Below, one piece after another: positions 42,893-49,107 of a stretch of DNA of 57,184 bases (within the stretch, counting starts at the first letter, position 1; each line of letters begins with the position of its first letter). The position numbers and the translations under genes are program-made. The stretch is taken from NCBI GenBank assembly GCA_003216755.1, contig QCIJ01000013.1:1-57184 (forward strand). Reading direction: 5' to 3'. This DNA is from Prochlorococcus sp. AG-402-K22 (GTDB lineage: Bacteria; Cyanobacteriota; Cyanobacteriia; PCC-6307; Cyanobiaceae). The notes under the pieces are model-generated. The model saw nothing but the letters and a program-made list of their open reading frames with translations, was not told the DNA's origin and did not search any database.

Positions 42893-43108
42893 ATGGAGAA
42901 ATTTAATCTTATAAATAAATACAAATCAAGAATTAAAGTCTTTGAACAATTTGAAGATATTTCCAAGCATTTCCCATTTATTGATCCAATGATGATTAGT
43001 TATGGCCGCGTGCATAAAAGGAGTAGTAAAACAATTATGAAAGGTAGCAGAGTAGAGACTATAGAAAATGCAAGGAAAGAATATATAGAGTTATTGAAAG
43101 AAAGTTGA
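42893..43108 (+). CDS. Small basic protein, intact member of a three-copy family
   Basis: 71 residues starting MEKFNLINKYKSRIKVFEQF, basic and probably helical, with the block ISYGRVHKRSSKTIMKGSRV and the end ENARKEYIELLKES. Decayed relatives lie at 45.4-45.7 kb (full length with a stop) and 2.7 kb (3' end only). No domain was recognised; a nucleic-acid-binding or toxin/antitoxin-type role would be speculation. Confidence 0.65.
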   Translation: MEKFNLINKYKSRIKVFEQFEDISKHFPFIDPMMISYGRVHKRSSKTIMKGSRVETIENARKEYIELLKES

Positions 43109-43145
43109 GAAAAAGATCAATATTCAGGAGCTAATTTTAATGAAA

Positions 43146-43400
43146 TTACTTTGTTTTTAGTTCAGGTTCGTACACCGCACCATTGCAAACTGCTACTGCA
43201 ATACTTTCTTTTGATGCTTTATCCCAATTTTTAAGTTCCATCTCGTATTTATCAATCCATTTAAAAGTTTTTTTAAAGCATTGATTCCAATAAAATGCCT
43301 TTTTTGAAATAGGTATTAAAGAGATAAAAATGAGAACTATTGCAGTTGTAGATGTAATTACAGAGTATTTGATGAGTTTTGGGCCTTTGTTAGGTGACAT
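43146..43400 (-). CDS. Small signal-anchored protein with two cysteines
   Basis: 84 residues: a short basic N-terminus, a membrane helix (YSVITSTTAIVLIFISLIPI), then a polar region with WNQCFKKTFKWID and VAVCNGAVYEPE. The two cysteines could form a periplasmic disulfide. The promoter/leader block TTGACAGTCGATCTAAAATAA stands directly upstream. No family was recognised; the size and cysteines recall the lipoprotein at 3.5 kb, possibly related. Confidence 0.65.
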   Translation of the reverse strand: MSPNKGPKLIKYSVITSTTAIVLIFISLIPISKKAFYWNQCFKKTFKWIDKYEMELKNWDKASKESIAVAVCNGAVYEPELKTK

Positions 43401-43442
43401 AAAGAAGAGGGTTTTATCTCTTTATTTTAGATCGACTGTCAA
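43401..43442 (-). promoter_or_regulatory. Shared promoter/leader upstream of the signal-anchored gene
   Basis: On the minus strand TTGACAGTCGATC is followed by TAAAAT and a leader ending in CCCTCTTCTTT before the ATG. The first 21 bases equal the block at 3156, although the genes behind them differ. Confidence 0.6.
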
Positions 43443-43529
43443 TTATCTTCTAAAAGATTTTATGTTGGCATAAATCAAGTATCCCAAAAATACAATCATT
43501 ATTATTTTGTAGATAGTTTCATAACTCAT
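43443..43529 (-). CDS. 28-residue single-pass membrane microprotein
   Basis: MSYETIYKIIMIVFLGYLIY and a basic tail NIKSFRR. It ends at the next promoter block. One of several very short hydrophobic ORFs in this stretch; conservation would be needed to be sure. Confidence 0.4.
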   Translation of the reverse strand: MSYETIYKIIMIVFLGYLIYANIKSFRR

Positions 43530-43557
43530 TAATTAAGCAGTGCAAGTAGGAAGTGTC

Positions 43558-43644
43558 TCATCCTCTTCTATTTTTTAAGTTTAAAAAAAAGTTTGTGTAA
43601 TCCACAATAACTAATAACAGCAAAAGAAAAGTATTAATGGACAT
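43558..43644 (-). CDS. 28-residue hydrophobic microprotein behind a shared promoter
   Basis: MSINTFLLLLLVIVDYTNFF then a basic tail. It is preceded by a variant of the shared block (TTGAAAGTCGAT, -10 TATATT) and a pyrimidine tract CCTTCTTTTTTTT, the same arrangement as the longer genes, which supports expression. Confidence 0.45.
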   Translation of the reverse strand: MSINTFLLLLLVIVDYTNFFLNLKNRRG

Positions 43645-43691
43645 TAAAAAAAAGAAGGATATGATTCCCTCTAATATAAATCGACTTTCAA
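43645..43691 (-). promoter_or_regulatory. Variant of the shared promoter/leader
   Basis: Minus strand: TTGAAAGTCGATT, TATATT, then AGAGGGAATC and a pyrimidine run before the ATG at 43644. It differs from the consensus at a few bases and also lies downstream of the 101-residue gene. Confidence 0.45.
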
Positions 43692-43732
43692 TTACTAACT
43701 ATTAGCGAAGCAAATAGTAAAAGTTTCATTTG

Positions 43733-44038
43733 TTAATCACAACAGCTGTCTTTTGTTAATGAAGAAGTCCAAGAGGTTTCCTCCATTGTTGATAAGTCAA
43801 CTCTATGAGTTGCCATCCAGTCACCATTTGCTTCAACAAACTTCTGGACATTCCCTTCTGGCGCTTGATGAATAACAATAATTTTTTGAGGATCTTCCAT
43901 GCTTACTCCTCTGAAAAGCGGCTTAATATCAAATTCTGAATGCCTTCTATCTGCTTCTGCACTATCAAATATTGCAGCCCATTCATCGAAAGTGCTTTCA
44001 ATTTTAAAGGTAAACACGGAGGTAACTGAGCAAGACAT
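43733..44038 (-). CDS. DUF3764-like small protein
   Basis: 101 residues: SVTSVFTFKIESTFDEWAAI, then FDIKPLFRGVSMEDPQKIIV and IHQAPEGNVQKFVE, a beta-alpha-beta pattern I associate with the small marine picocyanobacterial DUF3764 group (family name from memory). It ends with a Cys pair (CCD). It is paralogous in outline to the 86-residue protein at 3.2 kb and uses the same leader, including CCTCCTTTTTT in place of a Shine-Dalgarno. Confidence 0.7.
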   Translation of the reverse strand: MSCSVTSVFTFKIESTFDEWAAIFDSAEADRRHSEFDIKPLFRGVSMEDPQKIIVIHQAPEGNVQKFVEANGDWMATHRVDLSTMEETSWTSSLTKDSCCD

Positions 44039-44067
44039 AAAAAAGGAGGTAATTGCCCCTTATTGTA
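44039..44067 (-). promoter_or_regulatory. Shared leader and -10 upstream of the DUF3764-like gene
   Basis: Minus strand: TACAAT (-10-like), AAGGGGCAATTACC, then CTCC and a T run into the ATG. It matches the leader at 3175-3197 almost base for base but lacks the TTGACAGTC block, so the conserved part splits into two separable pieces. Confidence 0.55.
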
Positions 44068-44194
44068 GATCTAATTTTTAAAAAGGCTTTCTTATTTATT
44101 ATTCAATTAACCTTAAGCAAAAGTATTCATTTCAAGATCCTTAACTCAATTTTAAATAATTTATCCTAGAAAAGTCTATGGATTTATCAATCGA

Positions 44195-44533
44195 ATGAAC
44201 ACTTATTTAGTAACTGCAACTTTTAAAAATGTTGCTCTTATGGGCGCAGCTTATGATCTTTTTTTAAAGGTTATTGAAAATGGAACTTTAAATGATGAGT
44301 TTGAAGGATTCAAGGTTTTGGGAAGGTATCATGCCTCTTACTCAAATAACGTTTATATTATTGTCCAAGCTTCAGCAGGCATAAAAATGACAGAACATTT
44401 TGCTCCTTGGAAAGTTCAGTTTGATATAGATTTTGATATCAAGCCAGTTATGACTGACGATGAAAAAGTTGCTGAGCATAAGCTTGTTGGTACATTAATG
44501 GCAGCAGAACAAAAAATAGGATTCACAAGTTAA
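44195..44533 (+). CDS. Small conserved-type protein (DUF3303-like)
   Basis: 112 residues: NTYLVTATFKNVALMGAAYD, a central strand NNVYIIVQASAG, a helix with HFAPWKVQFDIDFDIKPVMT, and a C-terminal helix. The pattern is that of a small dimeric alpha-beta barrel and recalls DUF3303, a guess from memory. No catalytic residue can be assigned. It is divergent from the DUF3764-like gene with a 156-bp gap. Confidence 0.65.
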   Translation: MNTYLVTATFKNVALMGAAYDLFLKVIENGTLNDEFEGFKVLGRYHASYSNNVYIIVQASAGIKMTEHFAPWKVQFDIDFDIKPVMTDDEKVAEHKLVGTLMAAEQKIGFTS

Positions 44534-44601
44534 TCATTTTTTAAAGATTTAGATTATGAATATATTTTTTCTGTGTCGAAGAGGCCTAAACATTAAAATT
44601 A

Positions 44602-44715
44602 TTACTGATATATATCGAGTAATTTTATATAAATTCCCAATAATATTAATACTGGTAAACCTATACCGATAATTGTATTTGGTTGATTTTGCCAAAACTC
44701 GTTTAAAAATTCCAT
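44602..44715 (-). CDS. 37-residue single-pass membrane microprotein
   Basis: MEFLNEFWQNQPNTIIGIGL then a hydrophobic helix ending YIKLLDIYQ. A polar N-terminus, one helix and a short tail look like a genuine small thylakoid or envelope peptide. No homologue was recognised. Confidence 0.5.
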   Translation of the reverse strand: MEFLNEFWQNQPNTIIGIGLPVLILLGIYIKLLDIYQ

Positions 44716-44950
44716 ATATAAATTATAGACAAAAAAAGGGTTAAAGATTTACTAAAACCTCTGGCATAACTTCAACTTGAAAACATAGTAGTGACTTTTA
44801 CTTGATTGGCAGTCATTCTAAAATTAGAAGGGTAAAAGAATATCATGGTATTAATCCCCATTGGGCATTAGTTATCAAATATTAAAAAGCAGATATAACA
44901 ACATAATTAAGAAAAACTTTTTAGGATATTTCAAAATAGAGTTTCAATTA

Positions 44951-45205
44951 ATGAGTAAATTTAAAGATAATTTTTCAAGCGAAAGCTTTTACCCGGATAG
45001 TAATTTTTATGCTGAACAGGAAAAGTATCCTAAAGAGACTCCAGTTTCAGAAGATCAAAAATCCAATATGGGGGGAAATTTTGAATGGCCAAATACCTAT
45101 TGGTTTATTGCCGAAAGAACAAATGGAAGACTTGCAATGATAGGCTTCATGGCTGTCATTATTAACTACAGTTTATTTGGATGGATAGCATATCCAATCC
45201 TTTAA
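44951..45205 (+). CDS. High-light-inducible (Hli/Scp) protein
   Basis: 84 residues from the ATG at 44951. The polar N-terminus leads to the chlorophyll-binding Hli motif FIAERTNGRLAMIGFMAVII (the E/R pair and NGR-AM-GF are diagnostic of LHC-like one-helix proteins). These bind chlorophyll and carotenoid in thylakoids and protect photosystem II in high light or nitrogen stress. An upstream extension of the frame to 44861 is AT-rich and unlike the family, so it is rejected. A -10-like TTGGCAGTCATTCTAAAAT at 44809, close to the shared block, lies ~120 bp upstream. Multiple island copies are typical of Prochlorococcus. Confidence 0.88.
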   Translation: MSKFKDNFSSESFYPDSNFYAEQEKYPKETPVSEDQKSNMGGNFEWPNTYWFIAERTNGRLAMIGFMAVIINYSLFGWIAYPIL

Positions 45206-45433
45206 ATGAGTAATTCTAATTTTGACAAAAATGGTTTAGATAAGTCAGGAATTCATTTGCTTCAATATGCTGCGTTTGCTGTAACTGCATTTGCTATTTA
45301 TTTTTGTTGGGCTTTTTTCAATGATCCTAATTTTCACCATTTCGCTATAAAAATATTCAAGTTCTTGAATTGCAATGGATATAACCCTCTAAGTTATTGC
45401 GTTATGCGTTGGAAGGTGGACTTTTATCCTTAA
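45206..45433 (+). CDS. Small membrane ORF directly after the Hli gene, C-terminus doubtful
   Basis: The ATG abuts the Hli stop codon. The first ~48 residues (KSGIHLLQYAAFAVTAFAIY, then FCWAFFNDPNFHH) look like a real single-pass protein. The last ~25 residues overlap a decayed gene on the other strand and resemble nothing, so the frame was probably joined to foreign DNA. Treat it as a truncated or fused gene. Confidence 0.4.
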   Translation: MSNSNFDKNGLDKSGIHLLQYAAFAVTAFAIYFCWAFFNDPNFHHFAIKIFKFLNCNGYNPLSYCVMRWKVDFYP

Positions 45434-45686
45434 AATAATTTCTAAAAATACTGGTTTTCTTCCAACCCTCTTCTAGTAGCTGTTTGTATTCTTTTCTTGC
45501 ATTTTCTATATATTCGACTCTTGAACCTTTCATAACTGGTTTGCTACTTCTTTTATACACGCAACCATAGCTAATCAACATTACATTAATACTTGGTGAA
45601 GGCTAAGAAACATATTCAAATGGTTCAAAGACTTTTATTCTCGATCTATCCTTATTTATTAATATAAATTTCTCGATTTTATCCAT
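45402..45686 (-). pseudogene. Decayed full-length copy of the 71-residue basic protein
   Basis: The frame starts MDKIEKFILINKDRSRIKVF, reaches an in-frame TAG (after FEYVS), then continues in the same frame with MLISYGCVYKRSSKPVMKGS and ENARKEYKQLLEEGWKKTSI. It matches the intact protein at 42.9 kb along its whole length. One stop and a few losses make it non-functional unless restarted at the internal Met. Confidence 0.75.
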
Positions 45687-45793
45687 AAAAAAATTATAGA
45701 AAAATATAAATTCTTTTAATTAGAATTAAGAGCAATTTAAAATTTGGCACTTTTAATGAAATTTGGTTCTATATGTAAAAGATTATTTTTATT

Positions 45794-45919
45794 ATGCAAA
45801 TCTCATTTTTTGCAAAAGTAGTTTTGTTTTTAACTCTTTGTTGTATTTCTGATTTATCAGTAAAAAATAATATTATGAGAAAAGTAACGAATAGAGCTAA
45901 TAGAGCTAAAAAGGTTTAA
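45794..45919 (+). CDS. 41-residue secreted or membrane microprotein
   Basis: MQISFFAKVVLFLTLCCISD then a polar, strongly basic tail (RKVTNRANRAKKV). The N-terminus looks like a signal peptide with a Cys pair; a basic peptide of this kind could be exported or membrane-active. It is unverified. Confidence 0.4.
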   Translation: MQISFFAKVVLFLTLCCISDLSVKNNIMRKVTNRANRAKKV

Positions 45920-46100
45920 AATTCCCAATCTATGTTGTAATCTTCATCAATATATTTTCCCAAACCCTAGCAAGTTCTCTTAGTAAAGTTTTTACTTCCA
46001 TATCAGTTGCTCCCGATTACTCTTTAAATTTAGAGCAAACTGATTTAAGTTCTTCACAAACTTTCTCAATGAATATTGTTTTTTAATCTGGATTAGCCAT
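45916..46100 (-). pseudogene. Decayed small ORFs with stops and a frameshift
   Basis: The frame beginning MANPD meets TAA at once and continues KTIFIEKVCEELKSVCSKFK to a second stop. The next segment, MEVKTLLRELARV, would continue as GKYIDEDYNIDWEF only after a frame change. Both look like coding sequence in decay. Confidence 0.45.
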
Positions 46101-46250
46101 TTAATTTTTATTTACTACTTCTCCTCCATACTCCCTCGCTATTATATCTAAACACCTAAGAATCTCTCTATTTTTTAATAAGTCTGTTCGCTCTAAATAA
46201 TTAAGAAGAGTTCTTATTTGTTCAATTGTATTTTCTTCTAATTCCTTCAT
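46101..46250 (-). CDS. 49-residue helical protein
   Basis: MKELEENTIEQIRTLLNYLE, then RTDLLKNREILRCLDIIARE. It is charged and amphipathic, likely a small helical bundle. Its ATG overlaps the stop of the degenerate ligase fragment (TAATG), implying it once followed a ligase-like gene in an operon. No family was recognised. Confidence 0.45.
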   Translation of the reverse strand: MKELEENTIEQIRTLLNYLERTDLLKNREILRCLDIIAREYGGEVVNKN

Positions 46251-46324
46251 TAGTACTTAATTGTCATTTGCTAATAAGGATAGCAACGATAATATTTTTC
46301 TCTAATTAATCATAATTTTCTAAA
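46250..46324 (-). pseudogene. Degenerate 3' fragment of the ligase-like gene
   Basis: In the ligase frame the 75 bp read FRKL-stop-LIREKYYRCYPY-stop-QMTIKY, matching the true gene's end SRKLQLIREKSNESYPHWQMAIKY residue for residue apart from two stops and a few changes. The conserved motif V (QMAIKY) makes this persuasive. It shows a second ligase-like copy, now nearly lost, at the other side of the island. Confidence 0.7.
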
Positions 46325-46476
46325 GTTTTTTTCTTAGAAACACGAAAAAGTGAGTCTCAAAAATTAATATACATATTCAATAGTTAATTATGGAAATCAA
46401 GAAAAACTATAAGCAATTCTCTAAAAAATATACATTTATTCGTTGCTATTTTTTTAAAAACTCTGCTTATTAGTAT

Positions 46477-46500
46477 TAAAAAGGAGGACCTAGATCCCCC
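46477..46500 (-). terminator. Intrinsic terminator after the 102-residue gene
   Basis: Minus strand: GGGGGA-TCTAGG-TCCTCC with one G-U pair, then a run of five T and AATAC. It lies about 30 bp past the stop of the gene at 46.5 kb. Confidence 0.6.
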
Positions 46501-46531
46501 AACTTCAATATTTAATAGTAAAACTTTTTTA

Positions 46532-46837
46532 CTAATTATCTGAACCTAGTGGCCCCCAAAGAGTTGCTTCAGATCCTACAACAGGTAGAACCCCGTGATT
46601 TTTAGTATTAGAAACTTTAGTTTGAACAATAGTATTATCTTGTATTCCTAAAGCTGCCCATAAAGTTGATTGATGAGCAATAACTGGTTGAACTTTCAAT
46701 GATTGAGATTGAAAAGAAGGATTTTGGGTTCTTACAAGTTGTACTCCAAGAGAGCCAAAAATAAATGCTCCTAGGAAACCTGCAAAAATAGCAGTTGTAT
46801 TGGTACTACTTACTGAGGTAGATACGTTATTAGACAT
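46532..46837 (-). CDS. Membrane protein with a repeated LWxxLG motif
   Basis: 102 residues from the ATG at 46837 (an ATG at 46861 adds eight residues). One helix (IFAGFLGAFIFGSLGVQLV), then a polar region in which HQSTLWAALGIQD and GSEATLWGPLGSDN form two related units; the protein ends there. Not recognised. A perfect GTA-N8-TAC palindrome lies ~95 bp upstream, so nitrogen control is possible, in keeping with the nitrate cluster next door. Confidence 0.65.
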   Translation of the reverse strand: MSNNVSTSVSSTNTTAIFAGFLGAFIFGSLGVQLVRTQNPSFQSQSLKVQPVIAHQSTLWAALGIQDNTIVQTKVSNTKNHGVLPVVGSEATLWGPLGSDN

Positions 46838-46929
46838 AATAGTTATGTAACTAAATTTCATTTTTGACTGAAGTCCCCGTTCCTTGGCTTCAATCTTAAT
46901 GCGGCCCGTAAAACGAGATGAACGTTTTT

Positions 46930-46943
46930 GTAGTCTACGCTAC
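46930..46943. promoter_or_regulatory. GTA-N8-TAC box inside a longer palindrome
   Basis: GTAGTCTACGCTAC matches the NtcA consensus and sits in TTTTGTAG-N6-CTACAAAA. Nearby genes on both sides read leftward. A consensus -10 at the usual ~22 bp was not evident, so a different factor or a hairpin remains possible. Confidence 0.45.
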
Positions 46944-47022
46944 AAAATAACTATAATTACTATTTCATCTGCAAGTTGTTCATGATAATACAAAAACTTG
47001 TTAAAAAATATAAAATTTATTT

Positions 47023-47163
47023 TTAAAGTGAAGAAAATATATTTGAATTTTTTTGGGTAAAAAATAATTGATTATTTTCATAACTGTTTGCAGAATGACT
47101 TTCAGATACAACAAGTCCGTGTGTTAAACCAAAAATAAAGCCAAGTAAAATTGCTAAACGCAT
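47023..47163 (-). CDS. 46-residue exported or membrane microprotein
   Basis: MRLAILLGFIFGLTHGLVVS looks like a signal peptide or anchor, followed by a polar Ser/Asn/His-rich tail. It begins 75 bp after the moaA stop on the same strand, so it might be the tail of the mobA-moaA transcript. Function unknown. Confidence 0.45.
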   Translation of the reverse strand: MRLAILLGFIFGLTHGLVVSESHSANSYENNQLFFTQKNSNIFSSL

Positions 47164-47238
47164 TCAGATATATAGATTTCATGTTAATTTCTCTCAAATT
47201 AAAGATGAATGATGTTGTTATTTATACTAAATAATTTT

Positions 47239-48300
47239 TTATCCCCCAAGATATGACATTGATGGATGTGTTTTTTGATTTACGTTAATTGTTTTCTCTA
47301 ATATTTTAAATCTATTCTCACTGTAGTTATCTTCTCTTGCTTCCCAAATGCTTTTGATTTTATTTTCTAATTCGTAAAGATCAATTGGTTGAGACAACCA
47401 TGGCTTTAGATTTACACCTTCATTAGAAAAAAGACACGTATAAGCATAACCATCGCTGGTTATCCTCAATCTATTACAGTCTGAACAAAAAGGATTACTT
47501 ACTGAAGAGATTGTACTTATAAAACTTTTTGAATCACGCATGTACCATCTACTAGCTGTTTGTCCTTCCTTTCTTCCAAAGTCTGATAATTGATATTTCT
47601 TCTTTAAAGAACTAATAATTCTTTCAGAGAAAAAAACATCTGATGGCATCCAATTATTAGATGTGCCTACATCCATATACTCAATGAAACGAATTTCTAT
47701 AGATCTTTTTCTTGCAAAATCAACTAATTTAAAAATTTGATTATCATTTACGTCTTTTTTTATAACTGCATTAATTTTTAATTTTCCTTCCCTGGGATTA
47801 AATCCAGTATTAATTGCATTATCGATTCCCTCAAGCACATTAAATAATTTTTCTTTACCTATAAATTTATTTTTCTCTCCAATCATTTTTGAAAAAACAT
47901 CAGGATCAATTGCATCTAAACTGACTGTTATGCGGTCTAAACCATTTTGAAAAAGCTCCATAGCCTTTTTCTTGGAGAGCAAATAGCCATTTGTTGTTAG
48001 AGAAATATCCTGTAAATGTGATATTGGATTTGATTCTTCAAACCTTTGTAATCTAATTTCATTAAGAAGTTCGACTAATTGAGAACTTAATAAAGGTTCT
48101 CCTCCTGTAATTCTTAAAGAATTTATCCCTAATCTACAACTTACAAAAATTAATTTTTTAAATTGTTCAATATTTAATACATCCAAATTATAGTTTTCTG
48201 GTTTACAGTAAATACATGAAAAATTGCAATTTTGTTTAAGAGATAATCTTAAAACTTTTAACTTCCTTTTCCTGAGATCCTCCGATTGTTTATTTCCCAT
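47239..48300 (-). CDS. moaA: GTP 3',8-cyclase MoaA, molybdopterin synthesis
   Basis: 353 residues. This radical-SAM enzyme carries out the first step from GTP toward cyclic pyranopterin monophosphate together with MoaC. The N-terminal cluster motif is CNFSCIYC (C-x3-C-x2-C), a GGEPLL motif follows, and the C-terminal cluster is CSDCNRLRITSDGYAYTC (C-x2-C-x13-C). The usual terminal Gly-Gly is present as YLGG. It overlaps the upstream mobA by 11 bp, and the pair is transcribed away from nrtP-narB. Cytoplasmic. Confidence 0.93.
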   Translation of the reverse strand: MGNKQSEDLRKRKLKVLRLSLKQNCNFSCIYCKPENYNLDVLNIEQFKKLIFVSCRLGINSLRITGGEPLLSSQLVELLNEIRLQRFEESNPISHLQDISLTTNGYLLSKKKAMELFQNGLDRITVSLDAIDPDVFSKMIGEKNKFIGKEKLFNVLEGIDNAINTGFNPREGKLKINAVIKKDVNDNQIFKLVDFARKRSIEIRFIEYMDVGTSNNWMPSDVFFSERIISSLKKKYQLSDFGRKEGQTASRWYMRDSKSFISTISSVSNPFCSDCNRLRITSDGYAYTCLFSNEGVNLKPWLSQPIDLYELENKIKSIWEAREDNYSENRFKILEKTINVNQKTHPSMSYLGG

Positions 48301-48889
48301 AACTTATAAAATCTTTCCTCGAATTAATATTAATTAAATTTCTTTTATTTGCATAGAAATATTCATGTGGGATTTGATCAACCCATCCAAGGAAGTTTTT
48401 CTTTCCATGCGACAACATGTTTTTCAATTTAAAGTGATTTTCTTCATTTATGGGATAAATACCAAATAATGGTTGTGCAAAAATTCCATCATGGGATACA
48501 ACAGCATAATTTTTATTTTCTTCCCATGCCTTTATAAGTAAAAAAATTAATTTTGTGTTCAAATTAGGCATATCGATAGGAATAATTAGGATATTGTTAG
48601 TACTCTTTTTAAAAGATGAAAAAATTTGCTCAATACAAGCTAAGGGACCATCAAAAGGTTGGGAATCTAGAATAATCTCAACATTATTTTTTTTATCAAC
48701 TTCTTTGAAATGAGAAAAATGATTTGTTACGACAAAAGTTTCCAGATTGAGGGCATTTAATATTTTTATTTTGTGAGTAAGCCAATTACCCCCTTCATGA
48801 TGTTTTAATAGTGCTTTATCATGGCCCATCCTTGAACTCTTACCACCGGCCAAGATGAATGCTTTAAATTTTTTATATTTTAGTTCCAT
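48290..48889 (-). CDS. mobA: Molybdenum cofactor guanylyltransferase MobA
   Basis: 199 residues. It attaches GMP to molybdopterin to make the guanine dinucleotide cofactor used by NarB. The nucleotide-binding motif LAGGKSSRMGHDKALL lies near residue 13, followed by DSQPFDGPLACI and the metal-binding IPIDMPNL. Length and order fit MobA. An NtcA-type box lies 34 bp upstream of the ATG, close enough to overlap a leaderless or short-leader promoter. Confidence 0.92.
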   Translation of the reverse strand: MELKYKKFKAFILAGGKSSRMGHDKALLKHHEGGNWLTHKIKILNALNLETFVVTNHFSHFKEVDKKNNVEIILDSQPFDGPLACIEQIFSSFKKSTNNILIIPIDMPNLNTKLIFLLIKAWEENKNYAVVSHDGIFAQPLFGIYPINEENHFKLKNMLSHGKKNFLGWVDQIPHEYFYANKRNLININSRKDFISYGK

Positions 48890-48922
48890 AACCTAATAAA
48901 AAATTTCCACGAAGATGTTTAT

Positions 48923-48936
48923 GTATCAAATAATAC
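48923..48936. promoter_or_regulatory. NtcA-type box in the mobA/nrtP divergent region (1)
   Basis: GTATCAAATAATAC fits GTA-N8-TAC. A rightward -10 candidate TAGTAT starts 20 bp past it (48957); leftward it lies 34 bp from mobA. NtcA activates nitrate genes in cyanobacteria, so the context supports it. Confidence 0.65.
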
Positions 48937-49038
48937 TAATAATCAAATTGATCCTCTAGTATCAATTTATGATTTTGTTTATGAATACTACTGTTTTTGT
49001 AATTTCCAAAAAGTTGTATTTCTTGATTTCTAAATTTA

Positions 49039-49052
49039 GTAATAAATAATAC
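49039..49052 (+). promoter_or_regulatory. NtcA-type box upstream of nrtP (2)
   Basis: GTAATAAATAATAC fits the consensus, and a -10-like TATAAAT begins 21 bp after it (49074), the spacing usual for NtcA-activated promoters. Transcription would begin shortly before the nrtP ATG at 49108. Confidence 0.7.
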
Positions 49053-49107
49053 AAACCAATGCAACCTCCAAAATATAAATTGCTTAAAAATTAACATTCA
49101 AATTTCT

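Noticed and set aside
44861..44950. Longer N-terminus for the Hli protein
   Set aside because: The extra 30 residues are low-complexity and unlike Hli proteins; the ATG at 44951 gives a normal start.
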